Shown: positions 1-8,706 of the stretch, one piece after another
Position numbering within the stretch: the first letter of the stretch is position 1
How the letters are laid out: every line of letters begins with the position of its first letter
NCBI RefSeq assembly: GCF_003048255.1
Contig: NZ_CP028487.1
Location: 992,001 to 1,056,000 of the forward strand
Length of the DNA: 64,000 nucleotides
From: Yersinia massiliensis
GTDB lineage: Bacteria; Pseudomonadota; Gammaproteobacteria; Enterobacterales; Enterobacteriaceae
Direction: 5' to 3'
Position numbers and translations under genes: made by a program
The notes under the pieces: model-generated
What the model saw: only the letters and a program-made list of their open reading frames with translations
What the model was told of the DNA's origin: nothing
The model's database searches: none

Positions 1-1826
1 TCGAGGAATGTTGGGCGTAACATCGGTTCATCATCATGAGTTGCTTGCCATTGTAACGTGTAGAAATACGGTAATAATCGATAACGTAGCACCATGGCAT
101 CGCGAATCATGGGTGTTGCCGAAGGGTACATCCATGGCTCGTTTACCGTGTTGTCGTCATTCCATGAGTGAATGGTAAAGCGTGGATGCATCACGCCGTT
201 TTGTACCCAGCGAATAAATAACTCTGCTTCTGGTTTATCGCCAGAAAAGCCCCCCACGTCATGACCCAAGTTATACAAACCGGATAGACTCATTCCTAGC
301 CCCATACGGATGTTATAGCGCAGTGTCTGCCAACTGGTACGGTTGTCACCACTCCAGGTTTGGGCATAGCGCTGCATACCGGCGCAGCCTGAACGTGATA
401 TCAAATAGGGGCGTATATCCGGCGCGAATGTCTGTTGAGCCTCCATGGAAGCACGCATCATCAGTAAAGGCATTACTGGCCTGATATGTTTGATAGCGAT
501 TGATTCGCCAAACCCATGGCATTGAGCTTCGCCATCCCACACTTCGTATTCGTTATTGTCATTCCAAGTTGAGCCAATCCCCATTTCCAATAGCTGCTTG
601 GTGACATTCTCCTTCCACCAATCCACGGTTGCAGGGTTGGTAAAGTCAAGGTGAGAGCCTTCGTCATCCCAGAATGAAGAGCGCTCAGGTAACCCCGTTT
701 CACCATCACGGATAAATAGCCCGCGCTCGGCTACTTGCTGATATTTAGGGTGATCTTGCAATAGGCAAGGTTTGATATTGGCGGCCAACTTGATACCCGC
801 TTGCAGGAACGCCTGACTCATGACTTTGGGCTGTGGGACTTTGTCGTAATTCCAGTTAAAGACATAACGTTTGTTTTTGATGGACGTATAACCAGATGAC
901 AACTGGAAAGAATCGCAGGGAATATCGTGCTGCTGGCATAGCGCTATGAATTTCTGCAACTGCACCTGTGCATCAGGGGCATCAGTGTAGTGCATGGTGG
1001 AACCGCTATAGCCGAGGCTCCATTTCGGCCCAAACTGGGTTTTACCGGTTAGCCGGACAAAGGCTTTAGTGACATCGAGCACTTTCGGGCCAAGGAACAG
1101 GTAGTAATCAAGATCACCGGCTTCAGCCTGATAGCGGCGATAAGCCAGATGGTAATTGTCGATTTCGTTACCTAAATCTAACCAGCAACTGCTGAGGTTG
1201 TCATAAAACAGGCCAAAACTGACGTCATCGCGGCGGGTGATGGTAAAAGGGATATGCTTATAGAGCGGGTCAGTACTGGCGGCGTTATACCCCATTGCAT
1301 CTAAATTGCGCATCTCAAAGCGGCGGCCAGCGCGGTTCAAATCACCGGCTTTCTCACCTAGCCCATAATATTGTTCATTGGGATAACGGCGCTGATAGTG
1401 AGCAATTGCTTCGCCGTGCGGGCTGAGCAAATAAGCGCTGGTGGGTCTGTCGGCGGCCAGTGGCTGCCATTCATCCTGCGGATTCTTATATTCCCATTCC
1501 AGATGCAACGGTTGGTGAATCGTGACCCTTAGACATTCGGTCGTCACCCGCAAGTAGTTTTCATGGCGTTCCAATTGATAGCCGGGGACAGAGAAACCCT
1601 CTAGGCTTAATCGGTCGCGTCCTGATAATGGAACATCACCCTGTGGGGCTATACTCCAAGTCCGATTTAGTGCCAATTCACCATTGCGCTTGATCAGTAC
1701 GCGGCAAAGATTCTGCTCTAACACATACAGGCAAAATATATGACGCTCATCAACCCGTAGTTCCAAGCGGTCCGGGAATTCATTTAGCAACTGCCAGTTT
1801 TTTAATGTTTTCATCACAGCTCATCT
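1..1826 (-). CDS. GH31 family alpha-glycosidase (C-terminus outside window)
   Basis: About 608 codons lie in the window; the 3' end runs off position 1. I translated the minus strand and found it open throughout. The GH31 fold is shown by the catalytic nucleophile in W-N-D-N-N-E (Asp423, codon at 558-560) and the acid/base Asp in WSGDN (Asp494, codon at 345-347), with an N-terminal beta-sandwich before them and YYGLGEKAG near residue 160. The likely role is hydrolysis of an alpha-linked sugar; the substrate is unknown. It sits 54 nt downstream of the MFS transporter and is probably co-transcribed with it. The in-frame ATG is at 1824-1826, reading MSCDENIKKNWQ. A second ATG at 1814-1816 is out of frame across a run of eight A, so the start is uncertain. 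No strong Shine-Dalgarno is visible for either. Confidence 0.85.
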
Positions 1827-1837
1827 TTTTTTTTGGC

Positions 1838-1861
1838 AACAGCGCTGAGGCACTGTTGCAG
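1838..1861 (-). other. Intercistronic stem-loop between transporter and GH31 gene
   Basis: The arms GCAACAG (1838-1844) and CTGTTGC (1855-1861) form a perfect 7-bp inverted repeat in the short gap between the transporter stop and the glycosidase start. On the transcribed minus strand the hairpin is followed by a run of A, not U, so it is not a normal terminator. It could be an mRNA stability or processing element. This is inference from the sequence only. Confidence 0.35.
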
Positions 1862-1880
1862 ACATCATTAGGAGATAGGA

Positions 1881-3188
1881 TCAGATTGCGGGTTGAGCTT
1901 TATTGCGGCGTTCGGCAAACAGCGCAATTAGGAACACGGCACCAATCAAATCGAAGAAGCCCATGGCGATAAACAACGGATTAAAGCCGATGGTGTCGGA
2001 CACTGCGCCAATGAGTAGGGTAAACAGGAAACTCGCAATCCAAGCAGAAGAACCTCGCAGGCCATTAACGGTGGCGACTTGGTTTTTATCAAAAGATTCA
2101 ACCACTAATGCGCTTAACATGCAGGAAATAACCTGGTGTCCGAAGCCACCAATGGAGATCAGTGCAATGGCCAGATAGGGGTCTTTAGTGATGGCAACGA
2201 AGGCCAGTGAAATCATCATAAATGCGCCCGTTACCGAGCTGGCGACCACCGAGTTTACGCGGCTGCAACCGAACCACTTTTGATAGAGTTTTGTTAAGTA
2301 GCCACTGGCGACACTCCCGATATCTGCGGCTAAGAAGGGGAGCCAAGCGAACATGGCGATCTGTTTCAGATCCATACCGCGTTCAGTAGCGAGATAAAGA
2401 GGGACCCAGAAGCTAAATACCGCCCAAGCCGGTTCAGCCAAAAAAGCTGGGATCGCGATCCCGTAGAATTTTTTATTTTTACTCAAGATGGCCAATGATT
2501 TAAAGAATGGCAGCCGTGGCAGCACAGGTTCATTGTCCTGATGGATCAGTTCAAATTCTTCTTTACTTAGATTGGGATGCGTATCCGGTGAATGGTAAAA
2601 ACGCCACCATAACAGTACCCAAATCATGGCTAAGGCACCGGAGAACAAGAATGCGCCTTGCCAACCAAACGCCACATGGGCCAATACAATAATGGGCGGG
2701 GCTAACATCGCGCCGATAGAGAAACCGACACCTGCCCAACCGGCAGCGATCGGGCGCTCTTTTTTCGGGAACCAATCAGAAATTGCTTTGGCATTCGCGG
2801 GGGTTGCGGCCGCTTCGGCACTGCCCATAAAGAAACGCAATACAGCCAATTGGAACCAAGTTCCAGCCCCTGCATGCATCATACAGACCACCGCCCAAAC
2901 ACTGGCGCAGATCAAAAATCCCATCTTTAAACCGATGACGTCAATTAACCAACCACAAAGCGGCTGGAAAACGGTATAAGCCAATTGGAAAGATGCCACT
3001 ATCCAAGAATATTGCTCAGTGGTCATATTCAAACTGGTTTTTAACTCAGGAGCGAGAATCCCCAGTGAGTTACGCGTAATATAGTTAACGGTGACCCCAA
3101 GTAGAAATAGTGCCAGCATCCACCATCGCAATGACTTTATTTTCCGCCGCCCGCTAACGTTAGCGGATTGATTAATCTCAACACTCAT
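1881..3188 (-). CDS. MFS sugar/sugar-acid transporter (ACS family, ExuT-like)
   Basis: This is a 435-residue inner-membrane protein with about 12 hydrophobic segments. After a short polar N-terminus it reads RWWMLALFLLGVTVNYITRN, which resembles the anion:cation symporter branch of the major facilitator superfamily (ExuT, GudP and relatives). The motif-A-like region between TM2 and TM3 is GWLIDVIGLKMG. The start at 3188 is supported by GGAGG seven to eleven bases upstream. Together with the GH31 glycosidase downstream and the divergent LacI regulator it forms a carbohydrate uptake-and-hydrolysis cluster. The substrate, probably a glycoside or sugar acid, cannot be read from the sequence. Confidence 0.85.
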   Translation of the reverse strand: MSVEINQSANVSGRRKIKSLRWWMLALFLLGVTVNYITRNSLGILAPELKTSLNMTTEQYSWIVASFQLAYTVFQPLCGWLIDVIGLKMGFLICASVWAVVCMMHAGAGTWFQLAVLRFFMGSAEAAATPANAKAISDWFPKKERPIAAGWAGVGFSIGAMLAPPIIVLAHVAFGWQGAFLFSGALAMIWVLLWWRFYHSPDTHPNLSKEEFELIHQDNEPVLPRLPFFKSLAILSKNKKFYGIAIPAFLAEPAWAVFSFWVPLYLATERGMDLKQIAMFAWLPFLAADIGSVASGYLTKLYQKWFGCSRVNSVVASSVTGAFMMISLAFVAITKDPYLAIALISIGGFGHQVISCMLSALVVESFDKNQVATVNGLRGSSAWIASFLFTLLIGAVSDTIGFNPLFIAMGFFDLIGAVFLIALFAERRNKAQPAI

Positions 3189-3285
3189 CCAAGCCTCCTG
3201 GTGTTAGCTGGTCGTCAATCACCGAGCTAACAAATTATTTTGGTATGATCCATTTTTCGGTTATTAAGATTTTGCTGAGTTTTAA

Positions 3286-3301
3286 TGTGATTCTGTTCAC
3301 A
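3286..3301. promoter_or_regulatory. CRP-cAMP binding site
   Basis: TGTGATTCTGTTCACA carries both perfect half-sites of the CRP consensus (TGTGA, 6 bp, TCACA). It lies 98 bp upstream of the transporter start codon and 258 bp upstream of the LacI-type gene, so it fits catabolite activation of the transporter-glycosidase operon. Confidence 0.75.
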
Positions 3302-3387
3302 CTAAAGCGGCCAATAAAATATACTCATTTGATTTTTATCGTATTTTTATTTTTCATCAAAATAACCGGACTGATAAGTTTTTAAAA

Positions 3388-3399
3388 TTGGTTTACCAA
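3388..3399. promoter_or_regulatory. Palindrome, candidate LacI-type operator
   Basis: TTGGTTTACCAA is an inverted repeat with arms TTGGT/ACCAA and a two-base centre, located between the divergent genes. LacI-family proteins bind such palindromes, usually with a central CG that is missing here. The assignment to the neighbouring regulator is a guess from position. Confidence 0.35.
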
Positions 3400-3558
3400 A
3401 ACAAAGTAACTAGCTTAAATTGGCTTTAATATGCGTTTTTTTGAAAGAATTTTCATAAGCTGAGTATTATTTCAGCATTCCTATTGGATGGGGCACTGAA
3501 TAAGGCATCAAGAAGCCATGAAAATTTTTTCATTTGCTAATTTGAGAGAGATCACAAA

Positions 3559-4638
3559 ATGAATGGAAAGCTAAAAATACAAGAAATAGCCAATCAGACG
3601 GGCCTTTCAATTAGCACGGTTTCTAGAGTTTTAGCGGGGAAAGCAAATACCAGTGCCAAAGCAAAACAGCGAGTCATGGTTTATGCGCAAACTCAGGGAA
3701 TTTTGCAAAATTTATCCAGCGGGCGGTTAATGCTGAATAACATTATGGTGTTTGCCCCTCATCGAGCATTTGATGTACGCACCGATATTTTTTACTACAA
3801 AGTTATTCAAGGGATTACCGAGGCGGTGACCCAATATGAAGTCATGATTCGTTATTGTGGATTATCAGAAACGCAGAGTGATATTTCACTGTTTTTAGAG
3901 AAAATGACTCATCCACAAACTGAGGCTGCCATCATCATTGGTATCGATGATCCTCGTATCCACGCATTGGCGGCTGGCGTACATAAGCCGACGGTACTGG
4001 TGAATTGTCGCGATAAAGAAATGTTATTAGATAGTGTCTCTCCTGACCATCAGTTGATTGGTGAGTTTTCTGCCAACTATCTGATACAGCAGGGGCATCG
4101 GAAAATTTTGACCTTGCAATGTTTGCGCCGCAATACGATGGAACTGCGATTAGTCGGTATTAAAGAAGCATTTGCCAGCCACAATATGAATTTTGATGAT
4201 AATCAACATCTGATCACGACACATGGTTTTGGTGCGGAAGAAGCAGAGCAGGCAATCATGGACTTTATGACTACTCGCGAAGATAAAAGTCTGTGGCCGA
4301 CAGCCATTTTAGCTGGGGGGGACTATATGGCGGTCGGGGCAGTGAATGCGCTGAATAAATTAAAGATAAGTGTGCCAGATAGCATGTCGGTGATGAGCAT
4401 GGACGGTTTTAATCTGGCCGAGATTCATGATGTTCCGTTAACCGCAGTACATGTGCCGCGAGATGAGTTGGGGGCGGAGGCCATCCAGTTATTACAGCGG
4501 CGCTTATTACGCCCTGATGCACCTTTTAGCAATATTTTATTGCAGGGGAGATTAGTAGCTCGTTCTTCGGTAAAGCAAATCAATCATAAAAGGGCGATAT
4601 CCACCGCAAATAAGCCATCAGGTCAGTTATATGATTAA
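3559..4638 (+). CDS. LacI-family transcriptional regulator
   Basis: The protein has 359 residues. The N-terminal helix-turn-helix reads KIQEIANQTGLSISTVSRVL (residues 6-25), a typical LacI head including the TVSRVL recognition helix. The remainder is a periplasmic-binding-protein-like effector domain, with a C-terminal region containing SVMSMDGFNLAEIHDVPLTA. It is divergent from the transporter-glycosidase operon and probably represses it until the sugar is present. GAGAGAG lies just upstream of the ATG. The hinge region (ILQNLSSGRL) is less conserved than in LacI or PurR, so the operator may be unusual. Confidence 0.88.
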   Translation: MNGKLKIQEIANQTGLSISTVSRVLAGKANTSAKAKQRVMVYAQTQGILQNLSSGRLMLNNIMVFAPHRAFDVRTDIFYYKVIQGITEAVTQYEVMIRYCGLSETQSDISLFLEKMTHPQTEAAIIIGIDDPRIHALAAGVHKPTVLVNCRDKEMLLDSVSPDHQLIGEFSANYLIQQGHRKILTLQCLRRNTMELRLVGIKEAFASHNMNFDDNQHLITTHGFGAEEAEQAIMDFMTTREDKSLWPTAILAGGDYMAVGAVNALNKLKISVPDSMSVMSMDGFNLAEIHDVPLTAVHVPRDELGAEAIQLLQRRLLRPDAPFSNILLQGRLVARSSVKQINHKRAISTANKPSGQLYD

Positions 4639-4809
4639 TGAAATTGATAATGGCCTGAATCGCAATATAAAGCCCAAGGATAGGCCATTGGCGCTATAGT
4701 TTAGATTTGTTTCATTTTAGGTTGTCAGAGGTTGAAAAATGCTCAAGCAGGTTTTATATAAGTCGAATGGGGATAACTTATAGCACATTGAATTTAAGGA
4801 TATTACCGC

Positions 4810-5754
4810 ATGGAATTTAAAGATTATTATGCCGTGATGGGCCTAGAGCCTACGGCCTCCTTGAAAGAGATTAAAACAGCTTATCGTAAGCTGGCGCGTA
4901 AATACCATCCTGACGTCAGTGATGAACCTGATGCCGAAAGTAAGTTTAAAGAAGTCGCTGAGGCATATGAAGTATTGAAAGACGCCGAACGGCGCGCAGA
5001 ATATGACGAGCTACGATTGCATCGCGACGATCCTCGATTTGCTCAACAACAAGCAGGTTATCATTCAGGTGGACAACAATGGCACAGCAGTGCGGGTGGC
5101 GGTGACTTCTCTGATTTCTTCGAGTCATTTTTTGCCAACCGTGGGGCTTCAGCTCATCACTCTTCCCATCGCACCTCTCATGGGGTACGGGGGCAAGATC
5201 TTGAGATGGAATTACCCCTCTTTTTAGAAGAAACCTTAGCAGAACAGACACGCTCAATTTCCTACAAAATACCGACCGTCGATGCTTCGGGTTTCCCAGG
5301 TGCTGACACGACTAAAACCCTAAAAGTGAAGATTCCTGCTGGTGTGAGTGATGGTGAGCGTATTCGGCTTAAGGGGCAGGGCGCACCAGGTTTTGCTGGC
5401 GGAGCCAATGGCGATCTATACCTGATTATTCGTCTTGCACCTCATCCAGTATTTGATGTTGATGGACAGGATTTACAAATTGTCGTGCCGCTAGCGCCTT
5501 GGGAAGCGGCGTTAGGGGCTAGCGTTGAGATGCCAACCTTGACGGGGAAAATCACCTTAACAATCCCTGCGGGTAGTCAAAGTGGTCAGCGGTTGCGTAT
5601 CAAAGGTAAAGGTTTGGCAAGCAAAAAATCAACCGGCGATTTGTATGCAATCCTCAAGGTGGTGATGCCACCAAAACCCGATGAGAAAGCGCGGGCGCTG
5701 TGGCAACAACTATCAGAGCAGGCGGCGTTTAATCCTCGGACTGGGTGGGAGTAA
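4810..5754 (+). CDS. cbpA: Curved DNA-binding protein CbpA (DnaJ-like co-chaperone)
   Basis: The 314 residues contain an N-terminal J domain (residues 5-69) with the HPD motif in KYHPDVSD, then a Gly/Ser/His-rich linker (about 85-125), then two C-terminal substrate-binding beta domains. There is no zinc-finger region, which separates CbpA from DnaJ. It acts as a DnaK co-chaperone and as a nucleoid protein that prefers curved DNA. The gene for its inhibitor CbpM follows after 5 nt, as in E. coli. AAGGA lies upstream of the start codon. Confidence 0.95.
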   Translation: MEFKDYYAVMGLEPTASLKEIKTAYRKLARKYHPDVSDEPDAESKFKEVAEAYEVLKDAERRAEYDELRLHRDDPRFAQQQAGYHSGGQQWHSSAGGGDFSDFFESFFANRGASAHHSSHRTSHGVRGQDLEMELPLFLEETLAEQTRSISYKIPTVDASGFPGADTTKTLKVKIPAGVSDGERIRLKGQGAPGFAGGANGDLYLIIRLAPHPVFDVDGQDLQIVVPLAPWEAALGASVEMPTLTGKITLTIPAGSQSGQRLRIKGKGLASKKSTGDLYAILKVVMPPKPDEKARALWQQLSEQAAFNPRTGWE

Positions 5755-5759
5755 CGATT

Positions 5760-6065
5760 ATGGCTGAAATAGAAATCACCTTCACTGTGACTGAGTTATG
5801 CCAGTCAACGGGCATTATGCAAGATGAACTGGTCGAGGTTGTCGAGTTAGGCGTTATTGTGCCGTTAGAGCCTGCCGACAGCGTCTGGATATTTGATGCT
5901 AAAGCATTAAGCAGCCTAAAACGTGCTCAACGACTACAGCATGAGTTGGATTTAGACTGGTCTGGTGTCGCGATGACCTTAACGTTGCTCGAGCGAGTTG
6001 AGCAGCTAAAAAAGGAAAACGAGCAGCTGCGCAGACAGCTTGATCGTTTTTTGCAAACTTGTTGA
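5760..6065 (+). CDS. cbpM: Chaperone modulatory protein CbpM
   Basis: The 101-residue protein starts MAEIEITFTVTELC, the same length as E. coli CbpM. It has a MerR-like fold with a C-terminal coiled segment (LLERVEQLKKENEQLRRQLD, about 76-95). CbpM binds the J domain of CbpA and blocks both its co-chaperone and DNA-binding activities. I chose the ATG at 5760 rather than the in-frame GTG at 5745, because the latter overlaps cbpA and the shorter form matches the family. Confidence 0.93.
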   Translation: MAEIEITFTVTELCQSTGIMQDELVEVVELGVIVPLEPADSVWIFDAKALSSLKRAQRLQHELDLDWSGVAMTLTLLERVEQLKKENEQLRRQLDRFLQTC

Positions 6066-6076
6066 TGTGACCGGAT

Positions 6077-6107
6077 GCGGGTTGGAGCCTCCTGTTCGCC
6101 AACCCGC
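6077..6107 (+). terminator. Stem-loop after cbpAM
   Basis: GCGGGTTGG (6077-6085) pairs perfectly with CCAACCCGC (6099-6107) across a 13-nt loop, 12 nt after the cbpM stop. There is no U-run, so it is either a weak terminator or an mRNA 3' stabiliser. Confidence 0.5.
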
Positions 6108-6169
6108 TCAGGCAGTTAGCTGATGGGTAAGATGAGCGATATCGCTGTCTTCATCGTCAGTGTTGTGAC

Positions 6170-6919
6170 TTAAAGGCTAGTCACACCACCATCGACGCGT
6201 AATTCTGTTCCGACGACAAATCGAGACTCATCTGAGGCAAGAAAAACTGCCGCATGGGCAAGTTCAGCCGGTGTTCCCATGCGTTTGATTGGCACGAGTT
6301 GACGTATTTGCTCGGTCAGTTTGTCTTGTTCGTCACCCGATAACCCCAGTTTTTGCAGCGCAGGTGTTTGTGTCGGGCCGGGGCTTAGGCCATTAACTCG
6401 AATCCCCCTTTCTGCCCATTCACCCGATAATGTTCGAGCGAGAGACAGTAGCCCAGCTTTGCTGGCGGCATAAACACTACTTTGAGGTAAACCAATGTGG
6501 GCGCTGGCAGAACCGCAAAGAATAACGGATGAAGGATTTGCTAACAGAGGTAGTAATGATTGTAGCAAGAAAAAAGGGCCTTTCAGATTAGTAGAAAGGA
6601 CTCGTTCAAAACTAGTTTCATCCCACTTTTCTATTGGGTGGTGAGTAACATCACCAGCGTTGATATAGACGATATCCAACTGAGGCCAGACTTCTGTTAG
6701 GTGTGCGGCTAACTGATATTGATCAGATATATGGCTGGCATCACTCTTGATCAGCAGAACACGTTCCCCTAGTTCCAAATAAGCGGCTTGCAACGCAGCC
6801 GTATTTCTACCGGTAATGGCGACTGTCGCGCCTTCAGCGAGGAATTGTTTAGCGGTTTCTAACCCAATGCCGCTGGTTCCGCCCGTAATTAATGCATATT
6901 TATGACTTAATCGATTCAT
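6170..6919 (-). CDS. Short-chain dehydrogenase/reductase
   Basis: This is a classical SDR of about 249 residues. The Rossmann motif TGGTSGIG lies near residue 13, NAG near 87, and the catalytic Ser and Tyr-x-x-x-Lys lie in GSASAHIGLPQSSVYAASK. The C-terminal FVVGTELRVDGG is typical. It is an NAD(P)-dependent oxidoreductase of unknown substrate. I chose the internal Met (MNRLSHKYALI) at 6919; an in-frame Met five codons upstream (6934) is possible. The divergent HxlR-type regulator starts about 100 bp away, suggesting redox- or electrophile-responsive control. Confidence 0.85.
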   Translation of the reverse strand: MNRLSHKYALITGGTSGIGLETAKQFLAEGATVAITGRNTAALQAAYLELGERVLLIKSDASHISDQYQLAAHLTEVWPQLDIVYINAGDVTHHPIEKWDETSFERVLSTNLKGPFFLLQSLLPLLANPSSVILCGSASAHIGLPQSSVYAASKAGLLSLARTLSGEWAERGIRVNGLSPGPTQTPALQKLGLSGDEQDKLTEQIRQLVPIKRMGTPAELAHAAVFLASDESRFVVGTELRVDGGVTSL

Positions 6920-6966
6920 TCTGCGCCTTTTCATTTTTGGTGATGTCAGGCCATTTTTAATACAAA

Positions 6967-7001
6967 AGTATCTAATGTATAGTAGGTACCAATTGGATAC
7001 T
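6967..7001. promoter_or_regulatory. Candidate HxlR operator in the divergent promoter
   Basis: AGTATC (6967-6972) and GATACT (6996-7001) form an inverted repeat enclosing a second palindrome, CCAATTGG (6989-6996). The site lies between the dehydrogenase gene and the HxlR-type gene, where a DUF24/HxlR regulator would be expected to bind. Confidence 0.4.
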
Positions 7002-7021
7002 AAGCGTGTAATAGGAACCTA

Positions 7022-7396
7022 ATGACGACCTCTCTGCTATTGGCGGCAAAAAATAAATCAGCATCCGAGTATGAAAACGTGGAAGATAAATGCCCGATGG
7101 TACAATTTGTCGAACTAATAGCAGGGAAGTGGGCGATTCCTATTCTCTATCGTTTGATTGTGACTGCTGCCCCCATTCGTTTTGGCGAGCTACAGCGGGC
7201 AATTGCGCCGATTACGCAAAAAGAGCTAACGCGTCAATTACGCGCATTCGAGCAACGTGGCTTAGTGACTCGAAAAGTCTATGCACAAGTCCCGCCTCGG
7301 GTTGAATATGAGATCACCCCGCTGGGTAAAACTTTACAGCCAACGCTGGATTCGCTAGCTCAATGGATGAGAGCACACCATAAAGATCTCAATTAA
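7022..7396 (+). CDS. HxlR-family winged-helix regulator
   Basis: The protein has 124 residues. The domain reads CPMVQFVELIAGKWAIPILYRL, with a single Cys just before the helix (residue 25) as in redox-sensing YodB/HypR/QorR proteins. The wing and recognition helix follow (RFGELQRAIAPITQKELTRQLRAFEQRGLVTRK). It probably controls the divergent dehydrogenase and itself. AGGAA lies upstream of the ATG. Whether the Cys senses electrophiles is inferred from family members only. Confidence 0.85.
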   Translation: MTTSLLLAAKNKSASEYENVEDKCPMVQFVELIAGKWAIPILYRLIVTAAPIRFGELQRAIAPITQKELTRQLRAFEQRGLVTRKVYAQVPPRVEYEITPLGKTLQPTLDSLAQWMRAHHKDLN

Positions 7397-8103
7397 GAGA
7401 TGTAAGGTTTACCATTATGTGACATTTTCAGTGGCTTCCTACTCATTCAGATACTTAGTCAATGGGAACATTTATCATTTCGCCCTAGGTTAATAATAAT
7501 TTATATATCGCTACATCTTATTTAAGGCTTGTTTATACTTGGCTAGAGTTTACATTTGTACTTTTTTGAATAAAAATTAAACTAACAGTAGCGAATTTAG
7601 TGAAAAAAATTGTGCCACATTGAGTCAAATTTAATTTCTATAGGACTATATAATTTATATGAACGTTAAGATTATTTATGAGTAGTTGTAAGCATAAGAC
7701 ATATAATAATCGCTGTTTTTTAACATAGAGTTTTATTAGCGTTATTAAAATATATTTCCCTTGAAATTCTCTATCATTATTGTATTTTAACTTCGGTGAT
7801 TACATCATTCCTTAATGAGCAAATGAACTGAATTTTAAATTTGACTAACCATGGGTTTTTATTGATGTTGGCTAATTATTTAAAATAACTCATTCAACAG
7901 ATTAATGGCTAGCTCACAATTTATCGTTATGTTGGTTTTTTAAATGAGTGTTTGCGTATATATATCAAATCCTCATAGATAGTATTTTGATATTAAATAT
8001 AATCAAAATATATAATTTAATTTGTTTTTTTTATTAAGTTAACGTAATGATAATCACTTCTTACGTTGTCATGCTTGATGTGTGATTGGTTGCTATTAAC
8101 TGA
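7397..8103. other. AT-rich gap with no recognisable gene
   Basis: These 707 bp are strongly AT-rich compared with flanking genes and contain no convincing ORF, tRNA or repeat that I can see. They form the left edge of the accessory island and could carry promoters for the winged-helix gene at 8110 (for example the TATAAT-like stretch at about 7650). Confidence 0.5.
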
Positions 8104-8109
8104 GTGAAT

Positions 8110-8544
8110 ATGTTTGAGGGTTTATCTATGTATGTTGATACAGTCTCTGTTGTTTCTGGTAGTAAATTCATTGATATCAATGGGAAAGGGGTGATTGATT
8201 ATGAGAAAGAAATATCACTAGATTGCTGTATGAACAAAATTCACTTCCATACGAAAAGATTAACTTTGGATATTAATGAAAAACAAAAGAGATTGGTTAT
8301 GTGCTTGTTTAATGATGTGAATAGAAAGCAAGATATCATAAAGGTTGTATGGTATGAGAATCATAAAAGCATATCAGACAATAACTATCATCAGCTCATA
8401 CATAAGTTTAGAGTGCATTTGAAAAATGCAGGTATACCTGACGGTATCATTAAAACGATTAACCGATATGGGCTTAGGCTGGATTCGGGCATGTTGAAAG
8501 CGATGGATTCAAATAAAATGAGTGATCGGTTTCTTGGCTATTAA
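8110..8544 (+). CDS. Small winged-helix regulator without membrane anchor
   Basis: The 144-residue protein has one recognisable domain, a winged helix of the OmpR/ToxR C-terminal type at about residues 43-125 (HFHTKRLTLDINEKQKRLVM ... VVWYENHKSISDNNYHQLIH ... IKTINRYGLRLD). There is no receiver domain and no transmembrane segment. It is probably a DNA-binding protein for the island or for distant pilus genes. GTG at 8104 is an alternative start two codons upstream. The gene is AT-rich and I know no close named homologue; the Yersinia Pyp-type regulators are one possibility, unproven. Confidence 0.7.
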   Translation: MFEGLSMYVDTVSVVSGSKFIDINGKGVIDYEKEISLDCCMNKIHFHTKRLTLDINEKQKRLVMCLFNDVNRKQDIIKVVWYENHKSISDNNYHQLIHKFRVHLKNAGIPDGIIKTINRYGLRLDSGMLKAMDSNKMSDRFLGY

Positions 8545-8706
8545 TTAAGTATATGTTTAAGCGATATTATCTATTCTATGTAAATTATAAATGAGCGGTG
8601 CGGGTGCTATTGTTTTCAACAGGATAAAACAGCACCCTACCATATTTTAATCATTAACATCTCACTTGTGATGATGAGTTCTTTCAAATTGTCACAATAA
8701 ATAAGA

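Larger units (their letters stand above)
3189..3558. promoter_or_regulatory. Divergent regulatory region of the sugar cluster
   Basis: This is a 370-bp AT-rich gap between the divergent transporter and lacI-type genes. It holds a CRP-like site (3286-3301), a 12-bp palindrome (3388-3399) and an 8-bp inverted repeat TGTTAGCT/AGCTAACA (3202-3209 and 3225-3232) in the transporter leader. Promoters for both directions must lie here, but I could not assign -35/-10 pairs with confidence. Confidence 0.6.

Noticed and set aside
1814..1816. ATG as start of the GH31 gene
   Set aside because: Tracing codons shows it is out of frame with the glycosidase because of eight consecutive A; it soon reaches a stop.
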